Origin: Ophioceras dolichostomum
Lineage: Eukaryota > Ascomycota > Sordariomycetes > Magnaporthales > Ophioceraceae
Length of the DNA: 64,000 nt
Direction of reading: 5' to 3'
NCBI GenBank assembly: GCA_003049485.1
Contig: PYST01000038.1
Coordinates: 62,001 to 126,000 of the forward strand
Part shown: in pieces, positions 23,780-35,000 of the stretch
Layout: each line of letters begins with the position of its first letter
Position numbering within the stretch: position 1 is the stretch's first letter
Notes under the pieces: model-generated
Seen by the model: the letters and a program-made list of their open reading frames with translations, nothing else
What the model was told of the DNA's origin: nothing
Database searches by the model: none
Position numbers and translations under genes: made by a program

Positions 23780-25446
23780 GACTAGATACGAAGGAGTCCA
23801 GCCGCGGGGCCGAACCTTCTCGATAGGGTTGTAAGGTTGAAGAGACGGGCCAGCTGAGGATTCCCCGCTTGCCATTTTCGTTCATGTTGATTTGCCTACC
23901 TACCTAATATTCGTATTTCTCTCCCTCTGTCTCTCTCCCGCTTTTGCTTCTCCCGTCCTGCCTGCCGCCCGACCCCTTCATTGTTCGATCCGCTTTCTCA
24001 CCCCTTGTTTTATTTTCCCTGTTCTTTTAGGTCTTTCGATTCCTTCTTCCTTCCGCCTTCGCTCTCTCCAGAGAGAGAGGCGGGAAAGATGCCGTGCCGC
24101 TTCTTTTTGCCCTCTCCCCGGGTAAAAATGTGAGAACCCGGACCTGCATATATGTGTGGGATTCCGAGGCAGCGGCGCGGTCTGGCGTCGCATTTTTGGC
24201 CGCAGGGGGGCGGCCGCCCTTTCGTCTTGTCATACCCAGACAGAAATGACAGATGCACGTACGGAAGAGATATAGGATCCCTACCTTGTAGGTAGATATG
24301 ACATATTGGCCTCCGCGTAGGTCGGTCGGTTGGTCGGGTCTTATGGCGCTGATGTGGTTCGTACGAACGCATAGTGCTACCTACACGTATTCCCACCTAT
24401 ATATCATAAAATATGCCATCAGGGAATAATTACTCCGCAGATATATCTTACCCGTTAGAATAGCATGCCGACGCCGACGACGACATGCGGTGGGAGGGGA
24501 AATACGAGGGCGAAACTGGAGGGGTGCAGACAATGATGGGACATATGAATTTCGTCCCTGCCATAAGCATTGGCAGGGGAGGCCATGGAAGCCTGCAATT
24601 TTCATCTATACGGAGCATATCAGGGCCGACCGGCCCCGGCAGGCAGCCTCGACTGCTCGTTCCCGCCCCTTCGATGATGACTTTGGATGATCTGCAAGAC
24701 GCGGTTGGAATATCAGGTTTGCGTTTGGTACCGTCAGGGGTTCGGCATGGCCCCCGTTGACGTGAGGGGCGTGAAGGGCTTTCAGGGGTGTACGATTTTC
24801 TCAGCACAGACTTTAGTTGTTGTATTAGGTACGGCAGGTACCTAGCTAGTACCTAGTGTTATTGTGACTGCCTGCATGAATCTATTCGGCCGACTACCTC
24901 TGGATAAGGAGCCATGTTTGCTTGTGCTTCATTGATCAGTTTTCCTTGACGTCGTCGGCTGCCGAATGACCCAAGGAAGGTGAAGATCGGGACAGAAAGA
25001 AAATGACAGGGCACGGGAAGAGTTACGAGCCGTGTCCCGATTGGGGTTGTACAATGTAGAGCGTAATGGGGCCAGAAGCCGTCGTTGTATTTTCTTATTT
25101 TACTTCATGTTCTTTTCTTCATCTTTGCCCCCTACAAAGGGTCTCAGCCAAGGTCGCAGCTCGCGACCATCATGTGCGTAAACCGTGACGAGTCGGCCAA
25201 CCGCCCCCGATTCCAACGTCCTGTCCGAGTCAGGAAAAGAGAATAGCCTGGAATCTGACGGCAACGAGAAAAAAAAATACACATGCAGGGAAAGTTTGGC
25301 GAGTTTTGCTCAAACGAAAACCGAACGACCCGCTTCTACTATGTATGTCACGAGCCAGAGGTCGAGACTCAGCTGCCAATATGTTTTTCTTCGCATACAG
25401 ATAACATGAATGGTACCGAGCGATTGTCAGATCAGGAGAGTACCTG

Positions 25447-25476
25447 GGTACCTAGGTAGGTACCTACCTAGGTACC
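25447..25476. repeat. Perfect 30-base palindrome built from TACCTAGGTA units
   Basis: Reading outward from the centre (between 25461 and 25462), every base is matched by its complement for 15 positions. The arms contain GGTACC and CCTAGGTA. Related shorter motifs are scattered through the intergenic parts of the window. It could form a hairpin or be a symmetric protein-binding site. Confidence 0.9.
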
Positions 25477-25612
25477 TCGATTCTACGGTAAGACGCATAC
25501 GAATGAGCAGCTGTGCCACAGGAGTCGGTCGGGTCTACGGCTTTTCATCGCGATGAGCCGAAGAACCCCATGCCGTTGCCGTGGGTGAGATCTTACAAAG
25601 TAGGGGGGGGAG

Positions 25613-25660
25613 GGGTGCGAGGGTGCGAGGGTGCGAGGGTGCGAGGGTGCGAGGGTGCGT
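25613..25660. repeat. Octamer tandem array (GGGTGCGA)x6
   Basis: Six head-to-tail copies of an 8-base unit are present, the last ending in T. The array is preceded by a G8 run and is non-coding. Confidence 0.95.
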
Positions 25661-28600
25661 AGGGAGTAACTGAGGTGAGAGTGATGAAGGAGGGAAAGCG
25701 ACTGATGGATGACGGGCAGACGGGGATCGGGGATCCGTTCGAATCGTTTTCTATCCCGGCACCCGTTTGGGGTTGGGGCCCGTGACTCATGGGACGTTGG
25801 AAGCGCTCAGCCAGTGGCTGATGTGTTTGGTCAAGGTGTAATACTACTGACGCTGTGGCGGCGGCGGCGGCGGCAGGGCTTATTATACGATTATAAAATT
25901 CCAAATTCGAGATCACTGGGCCAGTCATGCTTTGTCGATAGCTGTCGGGTCGGAGCCCTTGGATGACGGATGGCCTAATGGATGACGCCCCGGCTCCGCC
26001 CGATGAGAACCATCTCGGATGACGAGAGAACTGGAGAACTACTTGTCCCTAGACCTAGGCAAAAAACTGGAGGCTGCGGCGTTTCCCTTCCGACAACGAC
26101 TCGTGCTGCCCGGCTCCGACTTTGTCCTACATCTCAACCCATGTCGGAAGTTGTAAGATCCCTAGGGAAGTGGTAGGTCCATACACGTTGTACGAGTCGT
26201 TCGTTGTGCAGGTGTTCTGTCGCAGCAGTGATGGAAATGTTTTGAAGTATCGGTTGTGCAGATGCAGAACTACCTAGGCACTGAACTAGTCGTGTTTGTA
26301 TTTGGCGACCGGGAGGTTCCTCCCGGTCGATAGTTGTCAAATATGTGTGGGAAGCCTTGTCTGTCAGATATGCCCCCCGGCCATACCGGCGTCGATCCTC
26401 TTGCATGCTACTGCTAGTCGTGGGCCTAACGCCTCGAGGTCGTGGCTCCAGTCAGGGTCCAAGACGTGGCCCGGCGGAGGGAGGGCGAGATTTGTGTACT
26501 ACAGCCTCTCGTCACTCTTGTCACTCTTGTCACTCGTTCTTGGTCACTCGCTCTTATCCACCCTCCATCTCCTCGGAACCCTCGACCCCTCCCGGCATCG
26601 GGGCGCCGTGAAGAAAATCCGAGTCAGCTGGCCTTGTGTGGAACGTACGGATGGAAGGTGCGAGTGGGGGGTGGCACGAATCTTTCCACTGCTACTCGAA
26701 GTAGGTGTGATGGATGTGATGGGACGTGAAAACGAGGGTAGGAGTGCGGGAGACAGCGCGGGAGCGTGGGAGTTCCTGTTATTACCTTGAGTGTGGGATG
26801 TTGAAGAGTGGGAGTGAGAGAGAGGGAGAGAGAGCGGCCAGGTATTGAGGCCTATTATTAAGTCCATGCGAGGGGAAAAGAAGAGAAGAAACACCTCAGA
26901 TATGAGAGACTAGCCTGTGAGAGAGCGAGGAGGAGAGCGGAGCACTGGGGTCTGTACCTTCTCAAGTCATGCAGCATTGTACATGTAAAACATTGAACAA
27001 TATCACCCAAATCGGGAGCAGCCGCCCGAGATTTTGCAGCGAACGCCATGACCTCTCGACCCAACCGAATCTGAGCCCTACAAGGCCCTACAAGAACATA
27101 GAACATGCGTCGACAAACATGGCCACAACAGACAAGAGACAGAGGCCGGCAAGACGAATATGCAATCCTTCAATCCTCCTCTGTCCCTCGCGTACTGGGA
27201 ATCTTTGGACTGTGCGCCGCGGACTGCGACATTGAGGAATGGGGTATCCGTCGGGCATGCGTCCATCTGAGAGAGATTGGTTCCCGTGAAGCTGACTGCA
27301 TAAGCGTTGACCAGTGGCGCCTCAAAGCATATGCAGATATGCACGAGACATGCGTGAGAGCACCGCTTGAGCGGCACTAACACAAATAGCGGCAGCGGCA
27401 GCGGAAGCACGACGCTGGTTGGTTTGACGTGTTGTTTGACGGCGCCCGATGCCTACCAAGTGCCTCATCTGGTCCCTACCAATACTACGTAGTCTAGTCT
27501 CTCCTCAGTTCTCACATGGATCTTCGCCCGGCGAATAGGGAATATGATTTGGGTGGGTTTGCGATAGGCCAGTCAGGCTCAGGGACTAATTCTCTCCGAT
27601 GGCCGTCCAATCACCATGTCCACCTATGTCACTTGTTGCATCTTGTCCCTCCCTGCATTCTGCACTTCCACCACTCTGCAACTTGTCCCCCCCGCGCCTT
27701 GTCCGTAGACATTATTCGCTCATGAGAACGGCAGGATATGACTGGAAAGGGTTCGTCGGTCCCGTCCCCCCTCTCCTCTCAACCTGCCTGGCGGGCAGCC
27801 GCTCTTTGGCCGGTTCCAACTGCTGGGGTTGATGGCAAGCGGTTAAGTGAGAAGAGAGCAGCGAAGTGCTCTTTGATCATCTGCTACAACGGAGTGAACG
27901 AGGGACATGCGCCCGGACCTGTGCGAAGTCCGCCGTGGATGAAGTCGAACTGCTAAGGAACTATTAACTGCCTGGAACAAGTGGGTATCAGACCGGTGAA
28001 AGGCGTGGAGAGCACTCACATCCATAGTACATATGCGGTAGCGCTGAGAACTTGCCAACACGCCCACGTTGCTGTTGCTGCTCCTGTTGTGATCCTTTTC
28101 GAGGAGTCACTAATGCACTCATGAGGTGCGCCCCGGACGCTTGGGAATCCTTGGCCCAATGCCCCAGATAGAATCGACATATCACCAGCGCTACTCTCCA
28201 CCTCTCCCGTGGCAGAGTTGACTTGCAACATGCAATATGCTACGTCCACGTCCAACACGTCCACTTCATGAATCACCCTGGCAATTCATGTAGAAGCTGT
28301 TCTATCCGCAGATACCTGGTATGTCGTTCCGGCGGTTGTTGGGGTTGCCAGAGTTCCACTCAACTGTGGCTTGAAATGCGTCCATCAGAAAAGAGAAAGC
28401 GCTGGAAGGGGCCATACGGGGCCATACGAGCACAGAAATCCCGCCGATCACCTACAGGAGGAAGCAACTTTCTTCTCCTCCTTCAGCCTGCCAGTGAGGA
28501 GGTAGGTCCGTTGTCGTAGCTCCCAGGCATACACAAGGAAAGCGTCAACACTGCACAACTGTGCAAGAAGTGTGCACAGGCCTCTGCACATGGTCTTTAA

Positions 28601-31600
28601 TAGCAACATTGATGAAGACGACGCCGGATTGGGTGCCTATCAATCCTCAATACATCAAGACCCCCACACCCCACGACCCTCCTGCTGAGAGGGCATTAAA
28701 TTTTACCACATCGCTCCTTCAACACATCTCGTCCGTCTGATCTTAACGCATCTCGACCTTGACTCGTGCAAAAGACGTGCATTGCTTGGCGAGTTGTGAG
28801 TGAGGCCTGCCTTGTGGTGATCATTATTCACGTCCGGGATAGCTCCAGTGCCAACTGCCTGGACCGGGGCCTCCACAGGCCACTAGCCGAGCACCTCCAC
28901 CACCACCACTGAGGGTCCAATCGTCCGGTGGTCCCAATCGAGGTCCCAAGAGCGAGGTCCCGGCAAGGCACCCCCAGCACAAGCAACACTGAGGCAATAG
29001 AAGCAGGGTCCCAGCCGCGCTTCTCGGTTGTGCTGTGCCAACCACTCGCTTCACCGCCCGCCAACGACCGTTAAATGGGATTTGGCATGGAATCCTGACA
29101 AGATTGAACGTAACTCACCCAGTACCTTAAATTTAGGTAGGTAGCCAGTGAAATCGGCTCACCACTCCCACTGGACTCTCCCCAAGTGACGGCGCTGTCA
29201 TCAACATTTTCAACTGACGTTAGCAGGAGTGGCTCCGTGAGACACCGTGCACCACTGTCGCTACGATCTTCAACGACTCAGAACTTGTTCTGTTGCTTCT
29301 GCTTCGAGAACTTTTGCTTGTCATAACAATAGACGAATGCTGCTGCGGTAGCGCTGTTCTTTTTCGGAACGCGGGTCAGGCACATCGGCCAACGAACGCT
29401 TCCCGTCCCATCCATCCATTCTCGATCCTCGATCCTCGATTCTCCGCTCTCCTTCTCAACTCCTTGCAGCCTGCCGAGTCCGGACTGCAGACTGCACGCT
29501 CTGCACACTGTCAGTTCTTTTCTCAGTTCTTTCTATGCCTGGAACCGTACCTACAGAGGTACCTTTACCCTTCCTTGTACGTCCCAATATTCTTCACATG
29601 GGCAATGTGCAGCTCCCCTGTCCAGTGTCCACGTCCGAACCCATGCTCTTGCCCCCTGCCTGTAGGTACCAACTGCTGTACCTGCCCTTTGCACTGGAGC
29701 GCACCTAGTACGTAGATCTTGGTAACTAGGGAGGTACCTACCTAGGTCCCTAATTATCGGCACCCCAATGCACTCATTCGTCTCTCTACCATCCCTTTTC
29801 AAGCATTCAAGCCTCTTCGACTTGCTGCGCTTCGTTCCCGTTTTTGTATTTTCTCCCCTCCCAGAACGGAAGGCTCAGGAGGGTATAATTAGAAAACCTG
29901 GGCATTAACACAGGAAGGCCTAACGCCCGATTTTGCGTGTCCCCAGTCAATAAAAACACCGAGGACAGCCAGGGACACTGGCGGCTTTCTCATCTTCCAT
30001 CAAGTTCCAGAACATCTGGGACTCGTCAACAACCGGCTCACACCTCTTGGGACTCGGACTGGGCAGGTCAACCGTGTCAAACCGTGTCAACCGCCCGCCT
30101 CGTTGACTTAGCCGCCTCAGCTTGCCGATCCTATACGTTAACGAACCGTCGATTATCAAACCCGAGCTGGCAAAAGACAAAAACACTAGGCTGCAGAATA
30201 CGGAAGACAAGGTCGAAGACAGGGTCCCTCAGTCTCCCACTCACAGCTTTGTCTCGTCTGCCTGTTTGCCCTCATTGCCTGCCCTGCCAGCCCTGCCGAC
30301 CTGCCCTGCCAGGACAGCGAAGGACAGCGAGCCCACCTAGACAGCCCACCGGCCTGATTGCCTCCCTGCCGCTCGACTGCGAGGTACCTGGCAATTTCAT
30401 TATTGGGCGGCACCATACCGAGTAGGTTCCCTATTTCAGACAACCGCTTTACTTCAGCACATTATTGCCTTCCGACTTGAGAAGCGGAGCGAAGAAAGAA
30501 GCAACCCCCGAGATACCGCACCGAAATACGTACCCCCCCTCACCATCGTCTCATCCCACCAGCGTCCCTTCAAACGCGCACGACACAATTAAGCTTTGGT
30601 GACACTTCACCAACTGGCCAATCTCATCCACTCCATCATCTCCCTTTATCGTTGAGCCCTTGCTTGCCCTTGCTTGCCCTTGCCCGTGGTGGCGGTTCTT
30701 TCAGAGAACCCTGAGGCTCGGCAAACACCAGCGTACCAAGTATCTGGAAGACATGGGGTATTGCAACTTGATACGTTAGCTTCCATGGTGGCTGCGAGCC
30801 CCGGCGCTTGAGACATGATCCATACATCAGCCATCAGCCATCAGCCATCATCATCCACGATTCAGCCCGTCCAGCCCGCCCAGGCCGTTCAATCCGTCCA
30901 GTCCCTCCAACCGGCTGCCTCGCTCTCATCGCTGCTCCTCTCTCCGAGCCAGCTGCTCTCAGGGAAGGGATCCGGTTGGATGACTACCACCTACCCAACC
31001 CAGTAAGCACAGAACCACATGGACCGAGGCGGGGGGCCAGCATCACGAGCCTCTTTCTCTGTCTGCCTGATTCTGCTTCACTTCGGAGTACAAGAGGGAC
31101 GGAAATACCGGGGCCTTCCTTTTCCTCAACAGCGCAAGTAGCCTGGCGAGCTGAGAGCGGGAAGGTAGTCCGTTTTTGCTCCAGCCCCGACCTCATCAGG
31201 TCACCTCGCCCCAAAGCAGAGAGAAAGCCGCTCCACCTGAAGCCCGTCATAATATTCCGCATCCTTGCGCGTCCTTTTCCCACGTTTCCCCCTTGGACTT
31301 CATCTTGCCAGGGGACCAAGGGACCCAGGAATCCAAGGAAACAGGGACACCAGGCTACCTAGGTATATCTACATACATCCACTCATACAATACGCAGTCA
31401 CATATTCCGTCCATGTTCGCATGTGTCCTACACCACCCACCCACCCTCATATTGGGACCCCCTGTTGCTCCATATCGCCTCTTACCGTCGTCCCATTTCC
31501 CCCGCGTCTATGCTGTTTCTTTCTTTCTCTTTCTGTTTTCTGCCCCAGTCTTCCACTTCCACTCCCACTCCCAACCGCACACGCCCACACACACACCCAC

Positions 31601-32079
31601 TTTCCCGCATGCCTTTATAGGTAACAGCCCAATATCCAAGCCTGGTCATTAGTTCTTGGATCTTAGCAGCTCGCGAGCTGGGGACCGGACTGGAAGGGCT
31701 TCGGGTTCGAGGTTCTGACCCCTTTCCGCCGCGGACTTGCCATCCGTTGGCCCTTATTCGATGCCATCTGGGATTTCCTGTTTTTTTAATGTTCGGTTCT
31801 TTTTTTCCTCCGCCTCTTCACTTTGATTCTCCTTCCCCTCCTGGATGGCGCAGGGAACCACCCAGGAGGGCAAAAAATCGCTTGCTTGATACGTGAGGAC
31901 GTTAGAGCAGGGAATAGCTAACACGCTCCCAACCCAGGAACGCTTGCCCCGGGTCGTCTCAAGTGGCCAAATTCACGGCGCTTGCGCAATCTCCCCGCTG
32001 CCCGTTGACGGCCGTCTGGACATATATATAGAGCCAACGACGACGGGGCAGGGCATCGCGTTTCGATCCACCCAAGCAG

Positions 32080-35000
32080 ATGGTTCGACGTGCCATCTCC
32101 GGGATCCCGCCACCTCTCTCAAGGAAGACGACTTGTCTTGTTGCTGCTTGTGCTCGTGTTGCAGCCGCACCTGCAGAAACTCCGAGCCGCCTCCCTCGCG
32201 CTCGCCCTCTTACAACTACTACAGGCAGCAGTTGCCAGAGGCGTCACCCTCGTCACCCTCGTCACCCTCTGGCGCCACGATTCGACGCACGAATCCCCGC
32301 ACGGGTTCTCGCCGGTATCACTGAATACTGCCAAGGTAAGACCGGAGTCTGAAGCTACTTTGTAACCGCCGCAATCACGCATCCACCATCCAGTAGGCGT
32401 TTTTGGGCCGCAGCCGCCTGCTGTGTTCGGTGGCGGTGGTAGTGGTATGTCGGAGTGGTGGTAGTCGTGGTGGCGCGGTGGAACCCTGGAACCCTCCAGA
32501 GTCCAGTCCCTCCTCGCCCCTCCTTACCACATCCTGCATTCCGTACATACCTCTTCGAAGTCACTGCCCTACCCTTTTGCCCCTCCTCCCCCGTTCGTTC
32601 ATTGCAGTTCCGACCGGTTTGCCCACCCGTCAGAACCACCACCCACCCCATTTGCTGGAGTCCAACCTGTTGGTAACCACTACTGCTGCTAGCATCTCGG
32701 TAGCGTCCCCACATCCGCACAGACCCAGACCCCAGGCGGCCAACTGCGAATATTACCAGTGTCCACTGGCCCACCACTACCTACTCAACGACACTTCGAG
32801 GGTACTCCGGCCGCCTCCGCCATCTCCGTCCCTCGCTAGTCACCAGCATCAGCTTCTTAAGATCCCCACCGGTTCAGCTGAAACCCCTTCCGGCTGCAGC
32901 TTTCCATCATCAGGCCCCGGTCTGCGTCAGTGCTCGCCGCGACAGTCCCGAGAGCTTCTTCTCCCGCTTTTTCTCTGTAGACTTCGCATCTGCATCTGGT
33001 GGCAGCCACGGCCACTGGCGCTTGCGCAACATTCGCACCGTCTCCAGTGCCAGTGCCAGTACCAGGACCGGCACCAGTACTAGCACCAGCACCAGCACCA
33101 GCATCGTCAAGATGCGTTCCGACGCCCCCGACCCGCCGCCGAGCCCGGCGGCAACACAGGGACCACGGCGCGGGATCGGTTCCCGGCCCGTGGAGCGCAT
33201 CACGGACGCTCTAGAAACTCCGTCCTTGGATGATCGCGCCTACCGCGTCATCTTGTTATCAAACAAGCTCGAGGTTTTACTTGTGCACGATCCGGAGACC
33301 GATAAGGCAAGCGCTGCCATGGACGTCAACGTTGGAAACTTCAGCGACGAGGAGGATATGCCAGGCATGGCTCATGCTGTTGAACACGTTCGTTTGTTCC
33401 TTTTCTTCTGTTGTTCTTTCCCTCTCTGTCTCTCTCGCCCTACCACTTGTCGGCGACATGTGTCAGCACGGGAGCATCCCAGACACCCCAGGAGTGTTCC
33501 TTCCCTGATATCATAATCACGCGTCACACGCCCAGTCCGTTGTTTGCCGATCTATCTGCTAATCTGCCATGCATTCATTGCATTCCGTGCTGTCGATTGT
33601 ATAGCTTCTTTTCATGGGCACTAAGAAGTACCCTGTCGAGAACGCGTACTCCCAGTATCTCTCATCACACTCCGGGAGCTCAAACGCTTACACTGGATCA
33701 ACATCGACAAACTACTTCTTCGAAGTGGCTGGGAAGCCCAGCGACGATGGCGAGGCGTCCGCGGAGAACCCATCTCCCCTCTACGGCGCCCTGGACCGGT
33801 TTGCTCAGTTCTTCATCGAGCCCCTGTTCCTCGCCTCGACGCTCGACCGAGAGCTCCGGGCGGTGGACTCGGAGAACAAGAAGAACCTCCAGAACGACCA
33901 GTGGCGGTGCCACCAGCTGGAGAAGTCACTTTCAAACCCCAAGCACCCGTACTGCCACTTCTCGACCGGAAACCTCGACGTGCTCAAGCTCCAGCCCGAG
34001 GCCCGCGGCATCAACGTGCGGGACAAGTTCATCGACTTCTACCACACCCACTACTCGGCGAACCGCATGAAGCTGGTCGTGCTGGGCAGGGAGCCGCTCG
34101 ACGTGCTGGAGGGCTGGGTCTCGGACCTGTTCACCGACATCCCGAACAAGAACCTCAAGCCCAACCGGTGGGAGGACGAGGTGCCGTTCGGCAAGGAGCA
34201 GCTCGGGATGCAGTGCTTCTCGAAACCCGTCATGGAGTCCCGGGAGCTCGACCTGTTCTTCCCGTTCCTCGACGAGGAGAACCACTTCGAGACCCAGCCC
34301 AGCCGCTACATCAGCCACCTGATCGGCCACGAGGGCCCCGGCAGCATCATGGCGTACATCAAAGCTAAGGGCTGGGCCAACGCGCTCACGGCCGGCGCCT
34401 ATCCGGTCTGCCCTGGGACTCCTGGTCTGTTTGACATTCAGATCCGGTTGACTGAATCTGCAAGTATTCCCCGAATTTTTATTTTCCCCCCTTCTTTCCT
34501 CCCCACTCTGTCCTCGCGATCCCCCGAGGAGTCCGGCGTGGGCTTAAACGAGATATTCAGCTCCTCGTTCGTGGTGTCATTCGAACCCGTACCGTCGAAG
34601 CGGACGAACAGGAAGAGGGAGCGCTTCAAAGCGTGCCAGCAGCCTGTGTAAAGGGATTTCGGAAAGTCAGCCAACCGCGCGGAGGAGAGGTCAGGTCAGC
34701 CTGGGCTGTACTGTCCAGTGTCTCGTCCAGTGTACCGCCCCGAGCCGTCCTTCTCTCTTTCGCCTCCTCCCCTCTGCCTCTTCCTCTACTGTACCGTATC
34801 ACGTCCCTTCGCGTTTTGCTTTCTAATCCCTTCCTTCCTGTTTTGTATATGCCGGCGTCCCGTCTTGGGTCCTGTTTTTGTCCGTGTTTCCGGGTGTCGT
34901 ATGCTAACGGAGGACATCTTTTCTGCTGCTATAGGGTTTGAAAAACTACAAGGAAGTGATCAAGGTCTTTTTCCAGTACGTGTCTCTGCTGCGGGAGGCG

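Larger units (their letters stand above)
22311..32079. other. 9.8 kb region without recognised genes
   Basis: I found no exon chain with a recognisable domain on either strand. The region is rich in short tandem repeats: (GCC)7 near 23759, GCTG runs near 23326-23350, a GGGTGCGA octamer array at 25613, GTCACTCTT repeats near 26506 and GATCCTC repeats near 29421. It has many TAGGTA/TACCTA motifs, including a perfect 30-base palindrome at 25447. Pyrimidine-rich stretches from 30800 onward could be long leaders. An open frame at 30815-31002 looks like a possible first exon (see findings). The region may contain unrecognised non-coding transcripts or promoters. Confidence 0.5.

Noticed and set aside
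23892..24125. Signal-peptide-like open frame starting MPTYLIFVFLSLCLSP
   Set aside because: The hydrophobic start comes from a pyrimidine-rich tract; the rest is not protein-like and there is no downstream exon.
25613..25660. CRISPR-like or telomere-like repeat array
   Set aside because: The GGGTGCGA units are head to tail without spacers and do not match the fungal telomere unit TTAGGG; it is a simple minisatellite.
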